Assembly: GCA_013399695.1 (NCBI GenBank)
Contig: VXAU01001251.1
Span: forward strand, 331,191-395,190
Origin: Formicarius rufipectus
Taxonomy: Eukaryota > Chordata > Aves > Passeriformes > Formicariidae
Length of the DNA: 64,000 nt
Reading direction: 5' to 3'
This document shows, one piece after another, positions 51,079-63,800 of this stretch. The notes beneath the pieces were generated by a model. The model did no database searches and had not been told where the DNA came from. It saw only the letters and a program-made list of their open reading frames with translations. Made by a program: the position numbers and the translations under genes. Every line of letters begins with the position of its first letter. The first letter of the stretch is position 1.

Positions 51079-54000
51079 TGTTGTGTTATTAAGTATATGT
51101 GAGTACATCTGGGGTAGGAATCCTATGGGTAGTTACGGGCACAGGACAGGTACTAGTCCACACATATCTGTATGTGGGCAAGTAACTAAGCACTCTCAGT
51201 AGCCACTGGAGACCAGAGAAGAGTTTGATGCACCCCGAAGAGAACATCTAAAACTGTAATTCAAAGAACATCCAAAAAATGCCTATTTCCTTTAATGGAC
51301 ATTAATTTCTCTTTCTGGAGTTCTCAGAGCTTAGCTCAAAGATAGATGACAATGTTTCAGATGTGTGGTATTAGAAGTGCTGGATCACTGTGGATCACAA
51401 ACAATTTATAGGCATTTTCAAAGAAAAGTCTCAACACACTAATAGTTTCAATAGTTTTTAAATACTGACTTGATATATTACAATTTCTAAAATAAACGTG
51501 TTTGTTTTATGTTACATATTACAAGAATTTGTTAAATTCAATTTCTTGTGGTTTTGCTATCCGCAACCCCCATCCCTTGCTTCAAAGAGGCCCCTCACAT
51601 TTTTACCGTAAAACAGCCCAGAAATGTCATTATGTAACTCTGATACCCTCCTAATCAGTTGAGCTCTGGCTGGGTGGGTAACCCCAGAGGCAGCAAGAAT
51701 CTCCCTCACCTACGGCTTGTCCAGCTTCCCGTTCTCAGAACTACCAACCACAAGAAACTCCTGTGGTTATTAACAGAAGAAACAAGTTCCCTCCAATCTC
51801 CCAGTGCACCTTGTCAGTTGTGGTTTGTAAGAATTACACTGTGTTCTTATCCAAGGCAGTCAGGACCAGTGCAGGCTTTGTGCCCCTTTGTGCTGCCAGT
51901 TTGGGGTCCTCAGCTTTTGGTTTCCAACTTTCCGGCACAGTGGCTCCATTCTGTGGGAAATTGTTCAAATTAGTCCCACGAAGAAAGCTATTGCCTTGTG
52001 AAAATTACCTGTGCTCAATCACAACCACTCTCTGGGAATGAAACAATGCTTCCTTTGAGATTTTTTTATTTATTTTTCACATATGTGTCTGCTAAATTGT
52101 GAGATTATTTGTGGTGAGGATCTTGGTGCCTTCTTCCTTCTTACACTTTCTGAGCAGCCTGTGTTCATTTATATCACTGCTCTCACAGCATTACCTTTGC
52201 TATGAGAATGATAAGAAATGAACCATTTAATGGCAGTGAGGTGGGAACTGGGCGATGTGAAAAGACACATTTCCTAATTAAACCAGTAATGACCATAAAA
52301 TATGCCACCAGGTTCTTCTATTATAATACACAGCTACAGCAGGAAAACCTTTGGAATATAGTTAGGCTCTCTTCATTTCCTTGAGGCTTTTATATACATT
52401 TGTTTCTCAATATGACCCCAAAGATCAGGCCTTGCAAAACATCTTCCTTTTTAAAAAGTTACCCTGTGCTCGGTCATTGCTTCTCTCCCATGGTTGCCTT
52501 CGTCCTGTGACTGTTTGGCTCTGATCCTGGTGGGATTACATGAACCTCTAATGGGCTTGTTTTCCCTGGTTGCTCCTGGCTACTCTGAAATAGCACCACT
52601 CATCTCCATCAAGGAAATAACTGCAATTTTCTCTTCCCTAATGAATTTCATAATGTAATCAGTGTCAGGCCGTGACTGAGAATGAAACTAAAACTTGATG
52701 TAATGGTCAGGAGGCAAGAAATTTGACTTGGAGCTTTGTTTTGACTGGGTCCCAAATGAGGAGAGGCATTGCTGACAGCTCTGAATATACTCTGCGGATG
52801 TTGATGGCTCCAGTGGCAATAAAAATGTTCACAGATTTTTGGTTTTGTCTTGTTTTCATTACCACTGTCATGTTGCTTCTTTCTGTGACATTTGGGCTGC
52901 CAGCTAATGATCTGCTTCCAGGGACAGGAACGTCTTTGGCTTCCTGCAGTGATTAATTAAAGAAAACACAATAAAATCACATTGGGACTTCTTGTGTGGA
53001 GGCTCAGCCTCCATTGGGTGCTGGCTGAGAGCAGATAGGCAGCTGAAGATGTTACCAGGCACGAGATGTCACCGGGCCTCTGTGGCTTCTCAGAAATACT
53101 CAGCTACTGAGTGTGCTTGGGATGTTGAATATGAGTTACTAGGTGTAAATCATCACGGACAAACTGATGAAGGGGTATCAAGCTTCACCCACACAAGAGC
53201 ACAGATCCGTATTATTTTTGTACTCTTCAGCATGACCCAGTTTAGACTGGACCTAGCAAGGTGAGCAACAAATGGGCAAATTCTGACAAACCTGACTCCT
53301 GTTCCCTTCCCAAATTCTCAACCTTGCCATGCACATTTAATTTAGCAGCAACTGACCACTTCAACCCCTCTGGGGAAAAATGCATTTTGGACCTGCATTG
53401 GACCTCTTTTGGTTTTTGGACAGGCTAGTCCAGGACTTACAAGCCAAACATCTGCACGAATCTCAGGACTTATGAAATGCAGATCCAGAGGATTTTAATC
53501 CAAGAAGCAATTTGGCTCAGTCAACATGGTCGCATGGGAAACATCTGAATAATGCCAAATCCAGATAGGACCAACCTAGCAATGAGTGGGCAAAGCAGCG
53601 TGACTGCTTCTTTAACACGTAAGGCCAGCGCACGCCAAATACCACCATAAGTGTTGCAGCTTCTCTAAAGTCCCTTGGTAACCCTGGGCCTGGCAGTGAA
53701 TCACCAGTATTGTTGTCTCTCTACAAACATGGATTTCCCAGGCAGATGAAAGAGAATTAGATGGCTGTCTAGGAACCCTTGAAGTTTTCAACTGGAAACA
53801 GAAAAGCCACTCCTAATTCAGTGGTGCTCAGTTGTGTCTGCAGCTGTTGTGCCAACCTTGCCCCCACAGCGCCTCATCCAGATGCTGTGGTTCCTTCCAC
53901 TGGGGCTGGTGGCTCAGGAACTGGAGCAATGGCAGATTTCTGGAAAGGTAGTTGGGGTTTTTCTTTGCTGCTGGTGAAGTGGCTGTTTCTTGCACACCAC

Positions 54001-56226
54001 TGATGATGGTGGTGAACTTTCCTGATGGGCTTTTGCTGGCTCATTGTGCTGATAAGCAGAATCCCACACTTCTGGAGTGCTTTGGAAGGGCAGGGCAAGC
54101 TGTAACACTTTAGGTGAAGTGCATGCAAGGCTTCACAGAGTAATTTATTACAATTGCTCTTCTGCTGCCAAAATCTCTGCTATGGTCATTTGGCACCTGT
54201 CTGTGGAGTTGAGCTCAACAGTGCCAATAGCCACCAACAGAGATTTGGCCGTCTCTGCTGGAAAATCCCAGCCTTCCAGGATATGCTTATCTTGCTAGAG
54301 CTATTTTATTTTGTCTGCATTTAAGTTGGACAAGTGATTTGGCAATGATGGGCCAGGCTGCTAAAAGCATTCATAAATGTGAGGAGTTTCATTGCTGAGA
54401 GCATCCAGCCCCTCTGCCCACTGAGGACAGTGTTCTCACTTCAGTGAAGACAGGCAGTCAACTGTGCTGACTCCTCTGGTTTCTGATCTCAAGAAACAGG
54501 TCAATTTTCCCTTCATCTCATCCTAATATCCTTTATTTTGGACATGTCTAATCTGACACCTTGCATTTCCATATCTCACGGCTTACCCATTTGAGAGTAT
54601 CTGCCACCACCACTGCTGTACTGACCTGCTTGCTTCCCCTTGGCTGAGATGCTCTGATGCTCTGCTCCTGGTGATGTGGCTTCCCCTTCTTGATGGTGTC
54701 TCATTGCTCTGGATACACCACAGATAAAAGAGTGTATGGGTCTGCTCAGAGGCAAAAGTACTATGAAGTTGCTGATGTCCATGAGCTGTTTCTGACTGGG
54801 TCCCAGGCAGTCTCTTGGGTGGAATAAACTCAAAGTTGGTCCAAAGAACAGTTTGGGAAGGTGACATTCCCACAGACAGCAACCCAAAACAAAGTAGAAA
54901 ACCCAAACAGTTCTTTCTAAAATATGAAGATAATGGTATACTTTCTTCTGCTTCTGAACTGAAAAGTGAATATTGGTGCTAGGCAGCATTCAGGACCTTG
55001 TTGTTTTGGATCTGAGGTCAGACATGCATTAAGAGACTCAGTTGGTGTTCCCTTCACTTGAGAGGGAAGGAAGGAAACTTGTGCACTGTGCAGAGACCCC
55101 TGCTTTCAGGCTGGTAAGGGTAATATTGGTGAATGCAATATTGACTAATGCACACCAAGTTGTTTCACTGCCACACAGACCTTTTTCTGTGAAGAGAAGT
55201 GAATTGCTGAGATGAATGACTCAAAATAGCTGCAATAGTTGTGGATTGCTTTCTTGGTTGGTCTTTGTGATAACATGATTGCTTCAAGGTATGTGCTGCC
55301 TTTCCTCCCAGGAAGCCAGTCAAAACATAGCTTGTGGAAAGCAGCTCCCTTTTACACTTCAACTGCCTGGTATTTATGTTCTCCCCTCACTGTTTGTTAT
55401 CACTTTCCTCTTGCCTCTGTAGAAGTGACCACTGAGAGTTGTGCCATTTGTTAGGGACAGCTCGAAGATGTTGACTCTGCTGCCTTCCCTACAGGAGTCT
55501 TCTGTGCAGTGATGCTCCTGGCAGCTGTGTCCCATTTCCTGAATGGTGTACAATGTAAACATGCAATCAATTAGGTGTACCATGAGTGATGGGAGCACAT
55601 TGTTAGAATCTGTTGATTTTGAAAGCAGAAAGGATTGTTGTCATGCAGCCCAAAATTGCATTTTCAAGTTTTTGTTGCACAATTTATTAAAAGCTGTTTC
55701 CCTCCTTTGTGGCCTGCATAAATAGGCAATACTATATGTAAAGCTGATGCCCACATCCCAGTTTCCAGACGTAAGCCCCAGGAGATGTGGAGTTGGAAAC
55801 CAGGTGAATCAAGCTGGTGTTTATTTGCTATAGTACTTAAATGCTGGTTTCAATAACTATTTGGAATATTTGGACATACATATTAAAACTGGACATCTTA
55901 CACTGCAGTTTCCTGGCACTACATTTTTTAGAAAATCAGGCCAGTGGTTTTCTATAGATTCTCAGTTTCAAACCTGTATGTGCATTAGAAATTTTATATG
56001 CACATTTTATTGTTAGGCATACTTTTGCAAAGATATAAAAAAGTCTTTTGCACTCAGCAAATTAAAAAGGAGTCTTTAAATAGTAATCCTAAGTTCATTA
56101 TCAGAATCAGAAGAATCATACACTTCTTATGGGAAAATATTCCACTCCTCGTCCCATTAATGTTTCTTTAACAAATTTACTAATTCTATTTAAATGCCTG
56201 CTTTTTCACAAAAATCCTGTTACACT

Positions 56227-56452
56227 CATAGAAGATCCCTGAGTTGGACAGAACTCACAAGGATGATCATAGCACAACTCCTGACCCTTCACAGAGTCAC
56301 TCCATGTGCCTTAGAGAGTTATCTGAATACTTCTTGAACTCTACCAGGCTTACTGCTGTGACCACTTTCCCAGAGGTTGCCAACCACCCTCTGGGTGAAG
56401 AATATTTTCCCAGTGTCCAGCCTAAACCTCCCTCAGTCTCAGTGTCATGCCA
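56227..56452 (-). mobile_element. CR1 LINE, 3' fragment, minus orientation
   Basis: Read on the minus strand this is the 3' end of a CR1. CATAGAAGATCCCTGAGTTGG (in two parts) is the terminal block at the left. Next come GACCCTTCACAGAGTC, the CTCTACCAGGCTTACTGCTGTGACCA segment (shown here only by its position, 56341-56366), and GTGTCCAGCCTAAACCTCCC at 56413-56432, the hallmark of the region just upstream. It is fairly diverged and truncated at about 56450. Confidence 0.8.
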
Positions 56453-57321
56453 ATCCCTAGACCAAATCTATTAGTTAGATTTGGTCCAAGGTAGGGACCA
56501 TGAGGCTCTCTGGAGATTATTAGTAACTTCTTTTGATTTCTTAAGTTTTCAAATCAGGCAGCAGTTGCTCAGGAAATAGAGCAGTTGGGAGAGTGTGTTG
56601 TTTTGGGCAGGGTGCAGAATAAGTCTAGTTGGGAGCAGAGGGGCTTTCCACTGCACAGGGAGTGTGAGCTGCCAGTGCCCAGAGAGTGGGAGTGGGTGTG
56701 ATGTTCTAGCAGATCAGAGCTGCAGCGTTTGTATTTCACTTTGTTCTGGTGCAAAGCACCTTACACACCCCACAGCCGTGCAGACCACGCTGTGAACTCC
56801 GAATTAAGCTCAGGTTACTTTAAGCACAAGACTGAAGAGTGTCATTGTAGACTCCTCTTAAGTGACTATTTTTTCTGGCTGACTGAGGACAAAATTTAAG
56901 GAGAAAAGTTTCTTGAGTGAGTAATCTTAACAAGTTCCTACAGGTTTGTATGCTGATCCCAGGTCATTCAAGAAACTGCTGCTCACAAACAACCATACAG
57001 CACTTACCAACATAGATAAAAGTAACAAATGCTGTGTTATTGGGAATGTTGATAACTCCAGAGGGAAGAAATACAAAGGTCTTCTAGAAAAAGAGAGTCT
57101 TGTAACCAACTTAAAGGCACTAGTGAAGCAAAGACTAGAAATCACTGAAATTTCCATGCATGTGGTAGATTTTTGTGGGGTTGTCTCCATGGCTACGTGA
57201 ATCAAAAGATATTGTCAGCTGCAATCTCCCTGAGACAACCAGAAAAACTTTTGTAGATTTCTGTAGATATGAGATCAGATCTTAAAATGTTTCCCCAAAC
57301 AGGGAAAGAACAATGGGAGGT
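56453..57321. other. Unique non-coding stretch
   Basis: Nothing is recognised apart from short chance ORFs. The right end grades into the A/C-rich tract. Confidence 0.4.
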
Positions 57322-57381
57322 AAAAAAACCAAAAAACCAACAAAAAACAAACAAACAAACAAACAAACAAAAAAAAAAACC

Positions 57382-57412
<31 letters not shown>

Positions 57413-57415
57413 AAA
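57322..57415. repeat. A-rich (CAAA)n low-complexity tract
   Basis: Interrupted A runs with regular C, including at least five tandem CAAA units (about 57347-57370), ending in 18 A. The composition is the complement of the tract at 9340-9587. Poly-Lys/Asn or poly-Phe translations across it are artefacts. Confidence 0.92.
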
Positions 57416-60400
57416 GCTGAAACAGTGTTAGGCAGTTGGGTCAAAAACCAGCACAGCCTGGTTAGAAATGACCCCCTCTGACCCATGCAGTGGCCATACT
57501 TTCAGTGCAACCACAGGAGCACTTGGCTTTTCTTCCTCTGCACACGAAGTCTTGCTGCAGGTGCCTATATATGGTTAGTTTCCTCCATGTAGGTAAAGGG
57601 ATCGCTTCCATCATCAACTGAAAACAAATCAGCCTGAGCTGCTAGGGCCATGGTAAATAAAGACAGTGCGTGTGTGATAACAGCACATGAACCTCCTAAT
57701 CTGTTCCTCCTGTCAAAATACTGTTTATTGCTGCTTGTCAGTAAACAGTGAGCAGTAAATGGAGATGCCCGCTCCATCTGGGTGCCAGATTACTGGGAGC
57801 AGCGCTGCTTCCTTTGGATCTTCCTGACACTTTTCTAACACTTAAGCAAGGGTCTGTCCCTCCTTCCCTGAGACTGACTTCCATCATTAGAGGGAGCTGT
57901 TGCCGCAGCAAGACTTAACTTCCCTGCGCGCTCATCAGACCTACTCCAAACTGCTGTGCAGCGAGGAAATTCCATTGATTCATGAGTTGGCACCTTTCTA
58001 TAAGCACTGTCAATCATATCAGCTCCTGGGGGTGCTTTGTAAATAAAGACCTTCACTTTCATTTGTTTGGCTTTCTGTACACAAGAGAAGAAAATGTCTA
58101 AGCTGAACCGTGGTGGCACTGTGATCTTCCAACACTGGATGGAGGAGCCAGGGAAACCTTTTAGCCCTTCTGTTAAAAACACTGGGGAGATCCTTGACAT
58201 AATTTTCTGTTATTTCACCAGCCCTTTGTTTGAACTATCAGTCTTCTTCCTCATCCTGATCCTGTTCTCATTTCCATCACGACTGGAGTAATTCAGACCA
58301 AGCCAGGAAGTTACATGAGTGCAAACCACTGTGAATGAGATCAGTTGGTCTTTTTGTGAAAAAGAACAAGAGCCTGGGACCAAAATTTAGCAAAATCAAG
58401 AATCGGACTCCGTGGTTAACCTTTGCTTTTAACTTGCAGCCATTTTTCTTGGCAACAAACATCAGCGTGGTGGCTCAGGGTACTTTGTCTCCATGCATTC
58501 CATGCTTGTTTTCCTAATAGGGGATGGGCATGTTCTTAAGTTTTGTTTTCTGATGAGCAACGTGTGAAGATTAGATGTCACTAACTCACTATGAGACACG
58601 ATGTCACTGGTGGTATTCCAGGCTGATAACATCACTAAGAGAGAGTGTAGATTGAATTACTGCAGGCTCAGCATGGGTTGTACAGTGAGTGTGTAAGAGA
58701 GTATTTCAGCCACATGAAGCAATACATGGGGCATTGTTTTAAATGTGCATGGCCTGAATTAAAAATGTCAGCTATCGCATGCGTTTTGGTTTTTTTTTTA
58801 ATGGATAGGAACAATTGTGTAACCAGATCCCCATGCTTATGAAGCTGAATTCAGATTGGTGGATAAAATTTAAATAGGAATTTATTGCCTGTTTACTTTG
58901 AATATCTTGAAGCTGGGAGTTGGCTCATTTACCACAGAGGGACTGCGCCCTGTATACCTGTAAACCACTGTTCTTAAAACTATGCAACTCATTTGAAGCA
59001 GATAAGGTTATCTGGGTGTTTGCAGTTTTCCTTCTACTTTTCTGTTTTTTTCCTGTGAAGAGCACTTGGCACTGTTCTTACTCTAAGGTAATACTATTTA
59101 ATTTTCCAAAGCAATTTGTTGGGTTTCTAAATGTGACCATTCAGCATGTAAATTCAATGCATTATCCTTTTGCTGTCATCTGACTCTCTTTAATGGACTG
59201 AATACAAGGCATATTTTTGTAATCTGTCTCTTCTCTCTAGGGACAGCTTTGTAAATGACATGTTACATTCCCAAGTGTCTGCCAGTCAAAGAGATTCATT
59301 CAGTGCCAATGAAGGGAAGTTATTTCCTAAGATGTATATTAACTGCTCAAAATATCATTGTGAAGATCCGAATAAAAGCTCTGTCAACAGAAAGCAAATG
59401 GGAGCAAGGAGCAAGTAGCTCTGCTCAGGATGTGTGTCCATCAGGCTAGGAGCATGTGTCCATCAGGATGGCACCCAACACGCTGCTGACAGATTTGTCC
59501 TCTTTGCCTCAGTGGAGTGACCCAAGTGCTGTAAGTTAATCTGGTCTGTGGTCAAAGTGCTCACCATCAAGCAGATGGTGCCCAGAAGTCAAGTGCTGTG
59601 TTTCCAGGCTTGTTGTAAGCCAGCAGCAGTCATTGCTGCCACTCCAAGAAGCAGCTCTGTGTTTCCCTGTCCTTCCCGTAGCCATCACTAAGAGTGGGTT
59701 TCTCTCTGATCTGCAGGTAATAGGGTCTAGGAAGTGACCTTGTTTAAACCTATCCAGGAAACAGCAACCAAAAGTCATTCTAACTGATCTGATTTATCAT
59801 ACAGCCGCAGGCATGGCCCCAAGGCATGGTGGCACCACAGCAGAAATAAGTTGCGTGGCTCAGTGACAGCACTGCTTCTTCTGATTGCAATGTTGGTTTA
59901 TGGTGGCTTAAAGTGATCATGAAGCTCCAGGTTAAGACATCTGTACAGCCAAAACCTTCCACCTACCTCAGCTCCACAGTGCTGGGCCATTAACTCCCTA
60001 AGTTAAGGGGCTTCAAATGGAGGTCTACCCTGTCAGCCTCCTGCCCAGCTCTGTCTTTGGCAGTTTGGTACAATCAGTGCCAGTATCTCCACTAGTGAGT
60101 TCTCTTTGCTGCTTCTCTTTTTATTGCCTAGAGCTGTCAAGTCATGGTCTTAAATTTCAAGCAAAGCAAAGAAAATAGTTTCACAGGGTTCAGAACTGAC
60201 ATGGGGAAATCACTGCCAAGAGATATAGATGACAAAGAGCATAAAGGAAGTGGGTTTTTTAAAGGCCTCGTGGAGGAGGGCTATAGTGACAATGATGGCA
60301 TATTATGATTTCAGGAAGGCTATTATTTGATAATTGATTAGAAAAGGATCATTCTGCACATAACCTACTTTACTCTGTTTCTTAACACTTAGTGTACCCT

Positions 60401-62699
60401 CTGTAGTCTCCTCCTTAATATGATAGGGGCTAAGGTTTAGGACAGCAAACAGAGATGTTTGACTTTTGGTTTGATCCAGCACTGCTACCCTTCACTTCAT
60501 AAACAATATTTTAATACTTTGAGAGTGGAACTAAAGACCTGAATGTGTGTTGTCACACGCTGGGCACAAATTATCACCTGCAAAAACAGTAGCTTATCTG
60601 GCAAACTGCATGGTCGTATATTCTCAAGGAAGAGTAAGATCTGGGTGTTAGCTTACAAACATGAGGTTTTCCAGTCCTGCACAGCTAAGATAAAGCCGAC
60701 TATGTCAAACTTCCTGTGCCCTTACTCCAGATGGTATTCTGTTGTGGACACTGAGCACTTGGGGAGAAAGGAGGAATGTGAAACTTGCTGTCTTGGGTAT
60801 ATAGCTTTAATGATAATCAATTATTTATCCTACAAGCATTTGTAACTGAAAATCTGCACAGATTATTTGAAGGCTGAACTTGCTTTTATTTGCAAAAGGA
60901 TAAACAGAGAAGGATTCCTTTGCAGTTGATGGATGAGGGGCAGCATTACAATGAGCTGAATCGGTTCTTTAGTAGGTCATGGGTACCTTGGTGCCTCCTG
61001 CTGTCTGTCCTCTGCTCTTCTCACTGACAATGCAGGTGTAGCTCTTGAATGGCAATAGGGAACATTTGGATCAGTGTGGGGTTTTTTTGCAAATGTTCTC
61101 TAAACCTCTCTTCCTAAGTAAGAGAAGACAAAAGTCCCATCATTTTTCCATCCTCAAAGGCTTTGCAATTCAGATAGTCAGCACAGTTGAATGTGGTGCT
61201 TTAGCTTCATGATCATCTCTGGCCCAACTGAAGTTCTCTGAACTTCTCAAACCTGTGCCATTACCTACTGCTGGACCCATATGCTTAGAAACACTAACAC
61301 TCTTGCAGCTTGCAGGGCTATATCAGGTGAGAGAGGGATTCTTTCCTGCTGGGAAGCCCTTGGCAGTAATGTCAAGTGGTGCGTGAGGAAAGTGCTTGCA
61401 GTTGGCTCTGGGGTCTCTTGAGCTCCTGGGGGAAAGAAGGAGACCTGAGGGTGTGATTCAGGTAAGTGACAGTGAGCTGTATCCTTCCATGCAGTTTGGA
61501 AAGTACACACAGCATGGCATCACCAAGTGAACCTGTTTTCTAGTGCAAAGCCCATAGACCTGACAAACATTTTGTTATCAAAATGCACGAGGACCTCCAA
61601 GGTCTTCTGTCACAACAGCTGCTGACAGAGACACGGCAATTTCAGGGCTGAAGAGAACTGCAGCAGGACATGCAAAAGGGTGGGGATCCTGGCTGCCCAA
61701 ACACAGCAAAGAAAGAAGTGGTTTCATTCAGAAAGGCAGTTTCTGCTTTTCATTCAGAGTGGGAAGTGTGCAACAGGATCCAGCGAGGTGGTGGAGGGAA
61801 GTAACCTGGAGGGAAGTAACCTTTACACACAGTGGAAGTGGAATTCATTGAAGAAATACCTCCCCGTCTCTGCCCATCTCCTAAACCAGTCTTCTGTCCT
61901 GGGAGAGATGATCTACCAGATACTGACCAGGCTCCCTTCTTTCTCAAAGAAAAGAAGGAAGCTCTAAGTGCCTCACAGACAGGTCCTGCTTCCTCCTGTG
62001 GGCCACAATAGTGGGGACTTGCAGACCGCTTCTTGGGGGGGAAGAAACTGCTCTCTGTGGGGTTTGGCCTTCAGGGCGGCTATGGCTATCGCTCTTGCTG
62101 GGAGTCATGTGCCTTAATCCCCCAAAGTAGACTGCCCTGCAGTTGAACATTCTCTGCATTCCTGCTGCCTGCTGACACGCAGCCTCTTCAAAGGCAGCTC
62201 AGAAGCTGTGGGAAACCTCTGCACCAGCTATGGGGGCAGCCACAGCTCTCACTGTGTCCCTTGTGCCAGGCATGCCTTTCTATTCGGGGCTGCCGGGCCA
62301 CCCGTGTTGGGGACAGATATAGTTGGGGAGCAGAAGGACAAAGTATCTGGAAAGTCACCAGCAGTACCCGTGGGCTGATGCTCACATGCTTCCAGAGCCC
62401 TGGTACAGTAAGAATCCCGCCATTTGCTAGAGAGAATCTGAGGCAAGGGCAATGAAGGGTTTTTTTGAAAGGTTGGATCTCCAATCACAGGGACACAGAG
62501 GTGGAACTGGAAAGGGAAGAGAGGTCCAGGGAAGAGGACAAGCTACTGTGACTACCTGCACCTCCATCCCACTAATGCCACCTAGCAAGAAGGAAAGGCT
62601 ACAGCTTCTGTCTGAAGTCTGCTGTGGGCAAGGTCTCATAAGGCCTTAAAAATCAGGAGCAAGTGACATTTCTGCTGTCCCAGAAGGGTGGAAACTTTT
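57416..62699. other. Unique non-coding stretch with a candidate conserved block
   Basis: No gene or dispersed repeat is recognised. The block at about 57580-58080 has CpG dinucleotides unusual for this window (GCGCGCTC, CCGCAGC) together with TCAATCATATC and TGTAAATAAAG, a forkhead-type core. A 121-codon open frame covers its minus strand but shows no domain. An ATG frame at 58097-58291 (+) encodes about 64 residues with a hydrophobic C-terminal third, again unmatched. Sequence at 61.2-62.65 kb is GC-richer with overlapping ORFs on both strands and no domain. Confidence 0.4.
61792..61821. repeat. 15-bp perfect tandem duplication
   Basis: TGGAGGGAAGTAACC occurs twice head to tail (61792-61806 and 61807-61821). 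The copies are identical, so the event is probably recent. Confidence 0.95.
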
Positions 62700-62945
62700 C
62701 ACAGAATCAGAGTATCATCTAGGTTGGAAAAGACCTCTGAGATTATCAAGTCCAACCTTTGACCTAACACTACCTTGCTTACTAGACCATGGCACTAAAT
62801 GCCACATCCAGTGTGTTCTTAATCACTTCAGGGATGGTGAATCCACCACCTTCCTGGACAGCCCATTCCACTGTCTGATCACTCTCATCCTTGTCCTGAC
62901 TGGATGCTTGGCAAACCTTAACATAAAACCTGGTCCTGATCAGGG
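62700..62945 (-). mobile_element. CR1 LINE, 3' fragment, minus orientation
   Basis: Minus-strand CR1 3' end. CACAGAATCAGAGTATCAT at the left edge corresponds to the terminal repeats. It is followed by AGGTTGGAAAAGACCTCTGA, ATCAAGTCCAACC, a GCCACATCCAG block, CACTTCAGGGATGGTGA and CAGCCCATTCCACTG. Beyond about 62890 the match weakens (CTTGGCAAACC, CTGGTCCTGATCAGG). It is better preserved than the 12.7-kb copy, and its 3' block differs from those at 5.4 and 45.8 kb. Confidence 0.9.
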
Positions 62946-63430
62946 CTGAAAAGGAAGGCTATCCTCTTGTTTCCCTGTTTGCAAAGTAGAGACAATAATA
63001 ACAATAATTAGAAGAATTCATAATTCTGTCACATAATAAATATTTTAATGTTGGTTAAAAATAAAAAAGTCACCAAGGTGTCTTCAGCTTTTGGAAAGAC
63101 TGAGAAGTCTTGAGAGTATCAATAAGATGGCTCTGTTGAGTAAGGACTGTGCTTACAAGAAAAAGCTGGGGACGCAGACAGTGGCAGGATAGGAAGGATC
63201 ACAGTTAATTTTTCTGTCTGTTATGGTTTCTCATTTTCTAAGAATTTCAGTGACAGGTAGGAATTTGGAAGCTTTTGTGTGCTGATAACAATGGCCGTTA
63301 GGATTTGACAAGTGTGAAAGACAGGCATATGTTGTCCCCAAAGATATGCAACACCAACCCTCAATGCATCATCTGTGGACGAGTGTTTACATTGTACAAC
63401 TTTCTGAATCAACTGTCACTTTTTTTCATT

Positions 63431-63453
63431 CTCTCTCTCTCTCTTTTTTTTTT
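63431..63453. repeat. (CT)7 microsatellite followed by T run
   Basis: Seven CT units at 63431-63444, then T to 63453. Confidence 0.9.
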
Positions 63454-63765
63454 ATGAATGAAGTCTGAAGCAAGCCAGGCAGAAAGGAAGGCTGCAGCAT
63501 GTTTTATAACTTGTGTTTCCTTCTGGTGAGGATGTTACATTTGCTGAAGCAAATTTCTGAAAGAGATGTGGAAGGGTTTTCTGGTCAGGGTTAGGGGATA
63601 TTTCATTCATGCAGGAAGTTGCAAAAGCTGAACAGAAAGTGTATATTCTGGAAGTTTCAATTAAAAAAAGACAAAAGTAGGCTGAAGGGTAATATTGCAA
63701 AATACCAGCTGAGGCTCCAAAGTCATGTTCAATTCATAGTCCCAGGAAAGTTTAATACTACTAGC

Positions 63766-63800
63766 AAAAAAAAAAAAATAAAAAAAAATAAAAAAAAAAA
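63766..63800. repeat. A-rich tract
   Basis: 33 A and two T over 35 bases (A13 T A9 T A-run type). It could be a simple repeat or a retrocopy tail. The sequence to its left shows no recognisable parent gene and no clear AATAAA signal outside the tract. Confidence 0.85.

Larger units (their letters stand above)
45887..56226. other. Long unique non-coding stretch
   Basis: About 10.3 kb without recognised genes or dispersed repeats. It contains two short tandem duplications (49647-49676 and 51043-51078) and an A-rich GAAGAAAA tract at 50158-50180. The part at about 52640-52990 contains a GTGATTAATTAAAG motif and several CAAT/ATTA cores and looks less random than average. The part at 53800-54300 is GC-richer with several CAGC/GCTG words and overlapping ORFs on both strands, but no domain is visible. 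Confidence 0.4.

Noticed and set aside
54576..54989. 137-codon minus-strand ORF, the longest outside repeats
   Set aside because: It overlaps another ORF in a different frame, with no recognisable domain, splice context or neighbour. The length is within chance for 64 kb in six frames.
58097..58291. Small ATG frame encoding about 64 residues with a hydrophobic C-terminus
   Set aside because: No homologue recognised. The hydrophobic end comes from a CT-rich stretch, and conservation data would be needed.
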